DNA from: Sorghum bicolor
Taxonomy: Eukaryota; Streptophyta; Magnoliopsida; Poales; Poaceae
Length of the DNA: 64,000 nt
Direction: 5' to 3'
Assembly (NCBI RefSeq): GCF_000003195.3
Contig: NC_012873.2
Location: 44,200,061 to 44,264,060, forward strand
Below the pieces are notes generated by a model. It ran no database searches. It was not told the origin of the DNA and was given only the letters and a program-made list of their open reading frames with translations. Of the stretch, positions 10,332-21,194 are shown piece after piece. Position 1 is the first letter of the stretch. The number at the start of each line of letters is the position of its first letter. A program made the position numbers and the translations under genes.

Positions 10332-13278
10332 TGTCGCACCCAGTTTTGATAACAAAACCAAGTACTCAAATATGTGCGCCCAGGATGTCCAAACACACAT
10401 ATTATCACAAATTGTAAATATATCAAAGTAAAGTACTTTATTACATCGCATATTCAACTTAAACATCACACATAGTCTTGCTCATTGGCAACATTATTAC
10501 ATAAAGCGGAAAGCTAAGCCCTTATTGCCACAGGAACACCAACTGGTGAACACCAGCTCTCTAGAAGTCCTGGACATCTTCAGGGAACTCCTCAGTACAC
10601 ACATCTGTTACCCATCTGGGATTTTCATTGAAATATAAACAAGTGTAAGTGCACCATGCTTAGCAAGTATAACATAGGGGTATATGCAGGCTCAAAGGCT
10701 TGACTCAGTTTTATAGCGATTAGCATTTTAGTTGGTCATATTTTATTATCCAAGACTTGCTACTTTTAATGAGAGACCAACCCTAGTTACATAAGTGTTA
10801 ATCAAAGTTATTACATTTCCCAAGTATAGCCAAGTAACCGCTAACCAAGAAGGATCCAAGCCGCTCATGACCGAGAGCTCGGCTGTTATAACAGGTTTTA
10901 GATTTCTGCAGAAATTGTACAACTTTACCCCCAAGCCGTGGTTCCCTAGTGTCGGGGTTTGCAAGGCCCACACCACTTCTACCGAGGAAGTGTGACCGGG
11001 TTCCACTAATTAACCTTTCACTAGTCACCCTAACAAAATAGTAGCCGCGAGGTTTCAGTGGCAAGTGTGCATAGACGACCTCCTTCAAGAGGCACATGTG
11101 GTCGCGGCACTGTACACACCAAGGTAGGAGTGACATCTATACACCACGAGGCAGCCCCCTCTAGCGCCTTTTGGTAACTACTAATTTGCTAGAGACTTAC
11201 TAGTTATATGATTAAGGTCAGAGCCATTTGACTCTCGGGATTGTACGTGACCTCCTGGGTGACCCTTCAAGATTAAGTCCTTATGGAGAGGAATCTAGAG
11301 CTTTCAAAAACCAAGCCCTAGCCCCGTCAACCAAGTTACTAGATCATATTTTATCACATTGCATATACCAATTAATCAGATTAATTTATTAACTTAGGTT
11401 TTAAGCGTAGCAGCAACTACCTAAATAAATGCACACCTTTCCACGGGTATCAAGGGTTTGTGGTACAAAATTATCTTGGTAAAATCCTTATAGGTATTTC
11501 AATTTAGACACATGCATATGTATGAATTAAATAATGTTCATAGGTACAAGGAAGCCTATATTGCACTTGCCTTCCTCAAAAGTTTCCTCCTAGTAGAGCT
11601 CCACAAACTGTTCCTCAACCACCCCAACCTGATCACCTTCTAATCGTGATCCAAACACCAATCAAGCATCCAGTCCAATCATCACATGCATACAAATAGA
11701 GTTCTATTAGAACAGTACACCAAACAGTGAAAACAATGACTGAAAAGTATATAAATCTACTCTACGTATTTCTATGAACACATGAGCGAAAGAATCACTC
11801 TAATCGGATTTAAAACGTGAAAGTTATGCATAAAACAAAATGAATAGCATTTTTGTAAATAAACTGAATCAAAAACGAATTTAAAAGAATTAAAACTAAA
11901 TTTCTAACGAGTCTGGACTGCACGCGTTATTATTTAAAAGTATAGGGTTTAAAACGGAAGAAAACAGGATTAAAAAGAAATACTTTTGAACTAGGTTGGA
12001 CCGCGGGTTGATTTGCTTGAAACAGGGGGGTTAAAGTGCAAAATCTCCAGCGGTTCGCGGCTGACCACATCGCTGGCCGACAGGGGGGCCACGTGGCGTG
12101 CTGGGGTTGGCTCGGTCCACCACTGTGCGCATGGACCGGCCGGCCGTGCGCCCGTGGACCGCGTCCATGGTCCACGGTGGACCGGTTACATAACCCCGGT
12201 ATGTAATCTGGGTCGTTGGAAACAGATCGTACGGCTCAGAATGAAAGGAGATGGGGCGCTCGCCTGGCTGAGGCCGACCACGGCGGCGCCATTGCCGCCG
12301 ACGAGGTGAGCTCCTCGGAGCTCGCCGGAATCTCGTTCCCGGCCGCGCCAAACAAAAACAAAACTACCACAATGACCAGCGCGACGAGGCGAACACGATA
12401 GAGCACAAATAAAGGCGGGGAGCACGTCGGGACGACGGCCCCACGGCGGCGCCATTTCCGCGGCCTCGGAGAGCCTCGGGTTCGGTGTTATAGCGCTCTA
12501 AATTCGCGATTGAAAGTAGGGAAGCATCGAGGGGATACCGCGGTTCCGTTGGAGGTGATTGCAGTGTCCGGGAAAGCTCCGAGCCGCTTGACCACGGTCG
12601 GGGCGGACTGGAGAGAGAAGAAAACGTCGGTGAGCTCGAATTCGTCGCATACAAGTTCAATACGAAGGAAAATTAGGCGCCTACGGTTGCGGCGAGTCCC
12701 AACCAAGCTCCCGGGGCGCTCTTTGGCTCTGGGTCGCTCGAGCAAGGGAAAACCGAGGTGGGGGAGAGAAACCGTCCTCCGGTGGTGGCTAGGGGCAGCA
12801 AGGGGGGCTTGGCCTGGGGTTTTATAGGGCGAGTAGGGCGTCGACGGGGCGCGCATGCAGGCGTTAACTCCCGGCGTTGTTGACGGTCCTTAAGTATCAA
12901 ATTTAATTATCAAATAAATAAAGAAAAGGATCCAAATGAAATCAACATCTAGACTTAGGGTTTTATCTGACAGAATTCCACGAGTTTTGGTATTTGTCTA
13001 TTTCTGCAGGGGGTTATCAGGAAACACGGAAGAAATGCCCACACGTCGGGATTACGTAAAGATATTAACGTGCCGCGCAATTATCTTACATCTAGAAGAC
13101 TCCAGAAGCCACGAGACCGAAGCGGAGGCGAAACGGGGCCAGACCCTGTGCGCCCGCCTACCTCCTGAGTCCAATCAGGACTCTGCTTTGCGGGAGATTT
13201 CCACCGACCTAAAGGATGAATCTAAACCATACAATCTATGTCGGTTTGATCCAACGGCCCATATTCACTTGAAGGGAC

Positions 13279-13285
13279 TATAAAA
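13279..13285 (+). promoter_or_regulatory. TATA box of Ath-2 5' LTR
   Basis: TATAAAA within GAAGGGACTATAAAACCAGA. The same position is kept in Ath-1 (1058-1064, minus), the right LTR of Ath-2 (19959-19965) and Ath-4 (53847-53853). It separates U3 from the transcribed part of the LTR. Confidence 0.7.
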
Positions 13286-13516
13286 CCAGACCCCCTGGCC
13301 CCTGGAGGAGAGAGCCTCTCAACCCTAATTCATTGTTCTTCAAGGGAGAACAAGCCCCTGATCAAGATTAGAGCCACCACATCAATTAGACATCTAGATT
13401 AGCATAGCTACATAGGATTAGAACTAGAAGGAGTCAATCTTCGATTGGTTTCCGGATCTGTCAAGAGGATTCTTGGTAATTCTCTAATTGTGCTTCTAAT
13501 TGCTTTCTAATTATCT

Positions 13517-13933
13517 TTGTTCTTCAATATTATGAATATGACTTTGTTCTACTTCAATATATTGCTTATGCCTTTGCTCTACTTGCTTATATTCAAGATT
13601 ATATTGTTCTTAGTTTATCATAGTTATGTACTTGGCTTAGTTAGATTGGATCTATATACATGCTTAGGATCGTATAGTGTTTATCCATCGGATCCATGGG
13701 TAAATGATAGATATTGTGTAGGCGTGGTGCTTATACCGTATTTATCTGCGATTGTACCCAATATGCCAGATCGTGGGGTAGTTCGTGATAGTGACAGCTT
13801 CATTGATTCTTATATAGTCCCCCTCTCGTGTATAGGGCTGGCAGAGCAATATTATTACAGGGGAGTGATTGCTATGTTTCTCATTTACCTTGCTAATATC
13901 ACTATGCATGGGTGTAGTCTTGTCTCGCAATGA
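13517..13933 (+). other. 138-codon ORF in Ath-2 5' LTR
   Basis: The same frame as at 410-826, 20200-20616 and 54085-54501. It starts about 235 bp after the TATA box. It has a hydrophobic N-terminus and a polar middle containing SDPWVNDRYCVG. No family is recognised. Coding status is uncertain. Confidence 0.3.
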
Positions 13934-14519
13934 TTGCTAAGTATGCTTGCACTAATTATGATAATGCTAGACGATATAGTTGAGAATAACTTAGGGAATA
14001 TTCTTGTAGTTCGTTCTAATACCATGCTAATGACTTTCTAGAGTATCAAATTGAGGTGCTTATCATATTTATTATGTGGCTAGATCAGATTAATTATCCT
14101 TGTCACTATTCATTATTTCATATATCTTTTATGTGACACTTATCCCTGTATGATGAGTTAGATATAATGTTCTCAATTATACATGCAATGATAGATGCTC
14201 AATCTCATATTCTATTCTGTAATCAATATTGATGATTGCTAATCCCTTCCCAGTGGTAAAAATATAAATAACGATACCTGGAATACTTCCCGGTTAAAAT
14301 GCTGCATCAGTATTAATCTGTGCGCTTGCAGATCCCATTCATTATTTATTTAGAAGAGCAATTGCATATTTCAATACCGCGTCTCTTATATCATGCTGGG
14401 GATGACAACTTGGCTTAAGTGGTGTGAGGGATAGGTTTGGCATTTTTGGCACCGTTACTAGATTTAGAGAACTTAGTCTACTTTTGGTAATGATGTTAAG
14501 AATACCCAACAAGCATTTT

Positions 14520-14537
14520 TGGCGCCGTTGCCGGGGA
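14520..14537 (+). other. Primer binding site of Ath-2
   Basis: TGGCGCCGTTGCCGGGGA, eight bases after the LTR end. It matches the 3' end expected of plant tRNA-Asp, the primer used by Athila-type elements. Ath-3 has the same site with one change (42900-42917). Confidence 0.8.
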
Positions 14538-14671
14538 AGGTTGCTTACTAATCAGGAATGGAATAAAAGATTTTGAGTTATCATTCGCATCACTAATATG
14601 ATTGAGCTTATCTATTCTCTCATACAGTTTTACCCCGATATTTTCCTATTTCATCTTATGCAGGGGAATGT

Positions 14672-16285
14672 ATGAATAGAAGACATCTTCCAGGAAATTT
14701 TGTTGACAATCCCGAAGCATTATTCAAGAAGACGAGAGCCAAGCTAAAGAAATCATCAACACTTCAGCAAGAAGCTTCATCCAATCAAGAAGATCACCGG
14801 AACTTGTCTTCAGAGTTTGAAGCCATGGCAAACAAATCAATCCGCGAGTTCTCAGCTCCCACTACGGACAACATCCGCACTGGACCTGCTGCAGAGATCG
14901 ATGACAACTTTGAGCTCAAGCCTGGACTTATCAACATCGTGCAATCCAACCAGTTCTATGGGAAGGCACACGAAGATGCTAGTGCTCATTTACAACACTT
15001 CCTGGAGATTTGCAACACATTCACCATATCAGGAGTTTCCAAAGATGCTATACTACTTCGCCTCTTCCCATTTTCACTGTTAGGAAGAGCGAAGCAGTGG
15101 TTCTACGCTACAAAGGAGAAGAATACTACGTGGGCACTCTGCTCAACAAACTTCCTGGCAAAGTTCTTTCCCATGGGCAAGACCAATGCTCTCCGTGGGC
15201 AGATTACAAGTTTTCAGCAACAAAATGATGAATCTGTTCCAGAAGCATGGGAGCGCTTTCAAGACTACATCCTAGAATGTCCCCATCATGGAATGGAGAG
15301 TTGGCTACTAATGCAGACATTTTATCATGGGCTCGGCAACAGTGCCCGAGAGACCATGGATGCTGCAGCTGGAGGAGCATTCTTATCACTTACAATATCA
15401 CAAGCCACAGCTCTTGTGGAGAAGATGGCGTCCAACCAAAGCTGGAATGAAGAGAGGACCCAGACATGCAAGAGAGGTGGAGGTATGCATCAGCTGAAAG
15501 AGGTAGACATGCTGTCTGCAAAGCTAGACCTGCTCATGAAGAAGCTCGATGATAGAGCTGGAGATAAGAAAGAAGTTATGCACATCTACGACTCTCACAT
15601 GACTTGTGAGGAGTGTGGAGACACTGGACACTCAGGCAACCACTGCCCTGAGATGCTTGAGGATGTGAACTACATCAACAACAACAACTACTACTACAAC
15701 CGTCCTCAACAAAATCAAGGTTGGAAGCAACAGAGGCCTAATTACTCAGGTAATTATCAAGGTAACAATTCTTACAACAATAATGCTAATAATTTTCCAC
15801 CTTTGAGAGAGTTAGTGTCTAATCAAGGAAATCTAATGGATAATCTATCTAAGAAATTGGCATCTAATGATAAAATGCTAGAAAATATAAATAATAGAAT
15901 GGATAATTTCTCTACTGCCATCAAGAATCAAATTAGCTTTAATAAAATGATTGAATCTCAGTTAAATCAAATAGCTGTTGCTGTTCCTACTAGTAACCCC
16001 GGTATACCATCACAACCGGAAGGATTAGAATCTGCAAATCTTGTAGACACGTTTGATGCAGGTAATTGGAGTAACCCCGTCACTGAATTCTCTACTAACC
16101 TTCTGCCGGTCAAGAGAGGCGATCCAGGACGCCCTGTCATCCCGATCTCTATCGGCATGGTGGACGTTCCAGAAGCACTCTGCGACTTTGGCTCCAGTGT
16201 CAACATTATACCCAGGGTACTCTATGAAAAATTCTTTACATATCCTTTATTAGAAACAACCATGTGTTTGCAGTTTGCAGATTAG
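14672..16285 (+). CDS. gag: Ath-2 Gag fused to first protease-like domain
   Basis: This 537-codon ORF encodes the structural protein of the element's virus-like particle. The Athila-type gag domain spans about residues 85-260 (helices such as LRLFPFSLLGRAKQWFY). A CCHC zinc knuckle lies at about 312-325 (CEECGDTGHSGNHC). An Asn/Tyr/Gln-rich linker and a coiled-coil-like stretch follow (about 380-440). The C-terminus enters a protease-like domain with CDFGSSVNI, its Asp near residue 505, where a canonical retropepsin has Asp-Thr/Ser-Gly. A TAG at 16283-16285 ends the frame inside this domain. The continuation 16286-16600 carries PIILGRPFL, so the stop may be a recent mutation. Confidence 0.8.
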   Translation: MNRRHLPGNFVDNPEALFKKTRAKLKKSSTLQQEASSNQEDHRNLSSEFEAMANKSIREFSAPTTDNIRTGPAAEIDDNFELKPGLINIVQSNQFYGKAHEDASAHLQHFLEICNTFTISGVSKDAILLRLFPFSLLGRAKQWFYATKEKNTTWALCSTNFLAKFFPMGKTNALRGQITSFQQQNDESVPEAWERFQDYILECPHHGMESWLLMQTFYHGLGNSARETMDAAAGGAFLSLTISQATALVEKMASNQSWNEERTQTCKRGGGMHQLKEVDMLSAKLDLLMKKLDDRAGDKKEVMHIYDSHMTCEECGDTGHSGNHCPEMLEDVNYINNNNYYYNRPQQNQGWKQQRPNYSGNYQGNNSYNNNANNFPPLRELVSNQGNLMDNLSKKLASNDKMLENINNRMDNFSTAIKNQISFNKMIESQLNQIAVAVPTSNPGIPSQPEGLESANLVDTFDAGNWSNPVTEFSTNLLPVKRGDPGRPVIPISIGMVDVPEALCDFGSSVNIIPRVLYEKFFTYPLLETTMCLQFAD

Positions 16286-16363
16286 ACGATAACTTTTCCA
16301 AAAGGAATAGTGAAGAACCTTTGTGTCTGAGTTGGTACCTTATATGCCCCAGCAGACTTCGTA

Positions 16364-17317
16364 GTGGTAGAGACCGGAAACGATGAGAGATCACCTATCA
16401 TCTTAGGGAGGCCATTCTTGAACACCACGGGAGCTATCATCTACGCTAGAGCTGCTAAGATCAGTTTCTACGTCAAAGGAAGGAAGGAGACATTTTTCTT
16501 CAAGAACAAGACTACACAAATTCCAGATCAATCCAGACATCAATCAAGGAAGAGGACCAACAGGAGGAACAGAAACAAGCAAGTGTGGACCGAGTCAGCT
16601 AAGATGGTCAGTGTAGTTCATGGAGGCCAAGATCACCAACTTAAGTCACCGCTTTTGACCAAGAAGGACGACCCAGGAATGCCAAGCATCTACTGCTCCA
16701 TAAATGGATATAGTTTCTACAAGACGATTTGCGACACCGGATCGGGCGTCAACATAATGGCCGCAGTCACCTATCGGCTCTTGTTTGGAACCATGCCACT
16801 AAGACCAACATACATTCAACTCCAGATGGCAGATCAGACATTTCGAGAAGTTAAAGGAATAGTAACTGATGTCCCAGTCAAAATAGACGATCACTTTGTC
16901 TACACAGACTTTCAAGTTATTGACATGGGAGAAGACGAGTACGATCCACCCATCATCCTTGGAAGACCGTTCCTCAGCACCGTTAAAGCAATTATCTACA
17001 TTGGAACCGGAGAAGTCCATATGCACTTCCCCTCAGAGAAGGTACGCTATTATTTTACTGACCCTAACTATATCGTTGAAGAATCTAAGCAGGTAAGGAA
17101 AAGACGTAACCGCAACCAGAGAAGGCAGATCATCAAGGACGGATGGGCAGACTACGAAGGAGAAGTTATAAGGTCAGAAAACGTAGAGTTTAAACAGAAT
17201 TATCCAGAGGAGACCGAAGCACCAAGTCAGGTGTGGAAAATGAAGATAACTATACATGAAGAGGAGGCGCCGCCGGAAGTACCGACTACGCCACCCAACG
17301 AACCTCTGGACGATTGA
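16364..17317 (+). CDS. Ath-2 second (tandem) protease-like domain ORF
   Basis: The 317-codon ORF starts with the C-terminal half of the first protease-like domain (ILGRPFLNTTGAIIY, near 16400-16450). After a basic linker comes a second complete unit: ICDTGSGVNIM with the catalytic-type Asp at about residue 124 (16733), and ILGRPFLSTVKAIIY near 16957-17000. The tail is acidic and Pro-rich. So the element carries two retropepsin-like units in tandem, the second with the canonical Asp-Thr-Gly. No RT follows. Whether the ORF is translated separately or by read-through is unknown. Confidence 0.7.
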   Translation: MVETGNDERSPIILGRPFLNTTGAIIYARAAKISFYVKGRKETFFFKNKTTQIPDQSRHQSRKRTNRRNRNKQVWTESAKMVSVVHGGQDHQLKSPLLTKKDDPGMPSIYCSINGYSFYKTICDTGSGVNIMAAVTYRLLFGTMPLRPTYIQLQMADQTFREVKGIVTDVPVKIDDHFVYTDFQVIDMGEDEYDPPIILGRPFLSTVKAIIYIGTGEVHMHFPSEKVRYYFTDPNYIVEESKQVRKRRNRNQRRQIIKDGWADYEGEVIRSENVEFKQNYPEETEAPSQVWKMKITIHEEEAPPEVPTTPPNEPLDD

Positions 17318-19536
17318 AAAAATGGAGTCCCGTTCGGAGGACTTAAAAAACACCGAACGCCTTGCCGAGAGGTAAACTTGGTAGTTATCCTTTCCCTTTC
17401 AATTATTTCAACTAGTTTACTTAGTTAATCATGTTCGTACTATCTTAAAAGTAAAAGAAAATAAAAATGCGAAAAACAGTAAGCCCCATGTGAGTATGCG
17501 AGTGGCATAAAACCCATAAGTACATTCACTGTGGTGGCATAAAAATAAAATAAAATAAAAATTTCTTTTCTGCTTTATAAAATAAAAATATAAAAATAGG
17601 GAGTAATAATTATTAAGGAGTCTCAAGATGATAAAGGCTAGATATTTATGCTAACACTTAATCAGTTCCACAAGCTTTGTTGTCTATTTGAGCTCCGCAG
17701 AATTTAAGAATCAAGAAGACTAGCACACGGAGGACATTCTAATCGCTATCAGAATGCTGCTAACTTTCAAATACACCTCTGCCACCTGCTAGCTACATCA
17801 AGAGAAATTACGTCAAAATTCAGCTTGGGGGAGAGCACCCCCATTTATCTCGATAAGTATTTCTATCTATCTTTATACTTATATTATATTAGAATATTAA
17901 AATACATAAACTATAAAAAACCAAATAAAGATTTTAAGCTTATATATATATCTTTTGCTTAGTGTGTTTAATAAATAAATAAAGTAGCGATGCTAATCTG
18001 TATCTAAATAAAACTTAAGCATGGAAATGATGAATAGTTGCTCTGCCTAATTTGCACATTTTAAGTTCTCTCTCAAGTTTAGATATAACTGTTATAATTT
18101 AAAGCTTGCTCTGAAGTCTAAACTTGATCTGAAGTCTAAGTTGTGGGATGAAAACTTGATCTGAAGTCTAAGTTGTTAACGGATACGATATGGGAAGGTT
18201 GAGCTGCTGTTTATCTGTTCCTAGAGATGCTAGAATTCTGGAGAATTTTATCTTTGAAAATCTTTAAAATGTTGCATGATGAGTTCCTGTATGATGAGAG
18301 TTCAAATTCCTACCACAGCCATATATACATGCTTGCTAGACTTTGAGCCACACATTTACTATTTACTGCTTATGAGCATTGAGTGTGGTCAAGCTGTATA
18401 GACCCTTATGAACTTGTCATGTGGTTAAATCAAGATTCACTTGCACGTTCACTCATATATGCTACTTCTACTCCGGAAGTACCATCCACATATATCCACC
18501 CATTCCATCTCCAGAATCACCCAAAAAATATTCTACTCCTAATCCGGGAGAGAATAGCCAAAAATATTTCTGTTTTCCCTTGTGAAATAAATGCTCAAGT
18601 TATCTTGTTACTACCACTTGCTATATTATCTCAAGAGATGAATGCTCTAAAAAAAGAAAGAAAAAAAAAGAGAGAAATACGAGGAAATAAAAAGGAGCAA
18701 GTGCTCGGAACCTCGAAAGAAAAGAGAGAGTGAGACGAGAGGTAAAAATGGACAAGTGTCCGACAGTAGAATTAGGGGTACAAGATACCCACCTGAGAGA
18801 AAAGAAAAAGAAGAGCATCTCATTCTCCTCATAAAGTTTCAAAAAAGCAAGAAAGGTATGTATCCCCTCTAAAGAGCAAAGTAGAATTAGACTTCCACCA
18901 CCATTGTTTTCACCATTGTTATCACCATCATCACCATACATCATTCATTCGCCACACATGCACATCTTGATTAAACTCATTGGCTTGTTTCTTTGGATCC
19001 ATGGTTTGACTATGCAATACATGTCTTATAAGTATGTATACTTTATCTCCCACCTATGAGCTCCAGATATTAAAGCCTTATTAGAGTAGGGTGAGAGAGA
19101 AGGCTATGTCACTATGCTTTATACCACAAATACCACATATATTGAGAGAAGGCATATACCATTACTGCCTTGGTAAGGATCCAGAAATACCACAAAAGAG
19201 AGATCTGAGAGAATCATACAAGGAATTCTGAGTTTTATTTGAAAATCTGCAAAAACCCCAGAGCTATAGCTGATCAAGAATAAGAGACATAGCACTTGAC
19301 TAGACTGTTCTATCTTTTAACCACTCAAGATAGAAGTGACGGTTACAAGTCCCATGGTAGAAGGTAAAGTAAGTAAGTTTTAAGTCTTGACAGTTTACTC
19401 TAACTCAGAGATGAGATCTTATTTAAAAGCATGTGTACCGTCAATTTTTTTTAAAAAAATATATTGCAACAACTTATGATCCATAGCTGAGTCTATCCTT
19501 GCTCAGGGACGAGCAAGAGGTAAGCTTGGGGGAGTT
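17318..19536 (+). other. Long 3' non-coding region of Ath-2
   Basis: About 2.2 kb of AT-rich sequence without a supportable gene separates the protease ORF from the 3' LTR. Several blocks (about 17340-17560, 17820-17850, 18200-18960, 19200-19530) recur in Ath-3 (45800-47970), so they are family features. It holds a purine-rich tract near 18648-18735, a GGGGG-AGAGCA-CCCCC hairpin at 17827-17842 and an internal polypurine-like CTTGGGGGAG at 17824. Confidence 0.6.
19522..19536 (+). other. Polypurine tract of Ath-2
   Basis: AAGCTTGGGGGAGTT sits directly before the 3' LTR, preceded by the GGGACGAGCAA context common at this position in grass elements. The same tract ends Ath-3 at 47958-47970. Confidence 0.85.
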
Positions 19537-21194
19537 TGTTGACGGTCCTTAAGTATCAAATTTAATTATCAAATAAATAAAGAAAAGGATCCAAATGAAA
19601 TCAAGATCTAGACTTAGGGTTTTATCTGACAGAATTCCACGAGTTTTGGTGTTTGTCTATTTCTGCAGGGGGTTATCAGGAAATATGGAAGAAAGGCCCA
19701 CATGTCAGGATTACGTAAAGATATTAACGTGCTGCGCAATTATCTTACATCTAGAAGACTCCAGAAGCCACGAGACCGAAGCGGAGGCGAAACGGGGCCA
19801 GAGGCAGGGCGCCCGCCCTGTCCTACTGGGCGCCCGCCCCCTGTCCAAGTCCAATCAGGACTCTGCTTTGCGGGAAGTCTCCACCGACCTAAAGGATGAA
19901 TCTAAACCATACAATCTATGTCGGTTTGATCCAAGGGCCCATATTCACTTGAAGGGACTATAAAACCAGACCTCCTGGCCCCTGGAGGAGAGAGAGTCTC
20001 TCAACCCTAATTCATTGTTCCATCAAGGGAGAAGAAGCCTCTGATCAAGATTAGAGCCACCACATCAATTAGATATCTAGATTAGCATAGCTACATAGGA
20101 TTAGAACTAGAAGGAGTCAATCTTCGATTGGTTTCCGGATCTGTCAAGAGGATTCTTGGTAATTCTCTAATTGTGCTTCTAATTGCTTTCTAATTATCTT
20201 TGTTCTTCAATATTATGAATATGACTTTGTTCTACTTCAATATATTGCTTATGACTTTGCTCTACTTGCTTATATTCAAGATTATATTGTTCTTAGTTTA
20301 TCATAGTTATGTACTTAGCTTAGTTAGATTGGATCTATATACATGCTTAGGATCGTATAGCGTTTATCCATCGGATCCATGGGTAAATGATAGATATTGT
20401 GTAGGCGTGGTGCTTATACCTTATTTATCTGCGATTGTACCCAATATGCCAGATCGTGGGGTAGTTCGTGATAGTGACAGCTTCATTGATTCTTATATAG
20501 TCTCCCTCTCGTGTATTGGGCTGGCAGAGCAATATTATTACAGGGGAGTGATTGCTATGTTTCTCATTTACCTTGCTAATATCACTATGCATGGGTGTAG
20601 TCTTGTCTCGCAATGATTGCTAAGTATGCTTGCACTAATTATGATAATGCTAGACTATATAGTTGAGAATAACTTAGGGAATATTCTTGTAGTTCGTTCT
20701 AATACCATGCTAATGACTTTCTAGAGTATCTAATTGAGGTGCTTATCATATTTATTATGTGGCTAGATCAGATTAATTATCCTTGTCACTATTCATTATT
20801 TCATATATCTTTTATGTGACACTTATCCCTGTATGGTGAGTTAGATATAATGTTCTCAATTATACATGCAATGATAGATACTCAATCTCATATTCTATTC
20901 CGTAATCAATATTGATGATTGCTAATCCCTTCCCAGTGCTAAAAATATAAATAACGATACCTGGAATACTTCTCGGTTAAAATGCTGCATCGGTATTAAT
21001 CTGTGCGCTTGCAGATCCCATTCATTATTTATTTAGAAGAGCAATTGTATATTTCAATACCGCGTCTCTTATATCATGCTGGGGATGACAACTTGGCTTA
21101 AGTGGTGTGAGGGATAGGTTTGGCATTTTTGGCACCGTTACTAGATTTAGAGAACTTAGTCTACTTTTGGTAATGATGTTAAGAATACCAAACA
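19537..21194 (+). repeat. 3' LTR of Ath-2
   Basis: 1658 bp, TGTTGACGG...ACCAAACA. It carries the paired GGGCGCCC-type boxes (19808-19841), which the 5' copy lacks, and the 138-codon ORF at 20200-20616. TATAAAA is at 19959-19965. Confidence 0.93.
20200..20616 (+). other. 138-codon ORF in Ath-2 3' LTR
   Basis: Third copy of the LTR-internal frame, uninterrupted, with a few residue changes from the 5' LTR copy. Coding status is uncertain. Confidence 0.3.

Larger units (their letters stand above)
12878..14511 (+). repeat. 5' LTR of Ath-2
   Basis: 1634 bp, TGTTGACGG...ACCCAACA. Unlike the other copies, its U3 has lost the paired GGGCGCCC boxes (only one partial remnant near 13148-13160). TATAAAA lies at 13279-13285. 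Confidence 0.93.
12878..21194 (+). mobile_element. Ath-2: complete non-autonomous Athila-like element
   Basis: It is 8317 bp with LTRs 12878-14511 and 19537-21194, a primer site, gag, two protease-like domains, about 2.2 kb of non-coding sequence and a terminal polypurine tract. No RT, RNase H or integrase is present. It is flanked by perfect GGCGT duplications (12873-12877 and 21195-21199). The homologous position in the other Tekay-1 LTR, near 37755-37759, has a single GGCGT and no insertion, which proves the boundaries. Movement would need enzymes supplied by another element. Confidence 0.95.

Noticed and set aside
12031..12856. Several overlapping GC-rich ORFs in the Tekay-1 LTR, both strands
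   Set aside because: They are Arg/Pro/Ala-rich with no domain, occur in all frames of GC-rich LTR sequence, and differ in frame between the two LTRs.
12936..13283. 115-codon ORF in U3 of the Ath-2 LTR, also open in Ath-3 (41671-42366) and other copies
   Set aside because: It lies upstream of the TATA box (13279), so the LTR promoter would not transcribe it, and length and C-terminus differ between copies. Conservation is more simply explained by U3 regulatory sequence.
14520..14537. A tRNA gene fragment
   Set aside because: Only the 18 bases complementary to a tRNA 3' end are present, right after an LTR. That is a primer binding site, not a tRNA gene. No tRNA or rRNA gene was seen in the window.
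18621..18944. Phe/Ser-rich ORFs around the purine tract of Ath-2
   Set aside because: They are produced by a purine-rich simple sequence read on the opposite strand. No domain, and not kept in Ath-3.
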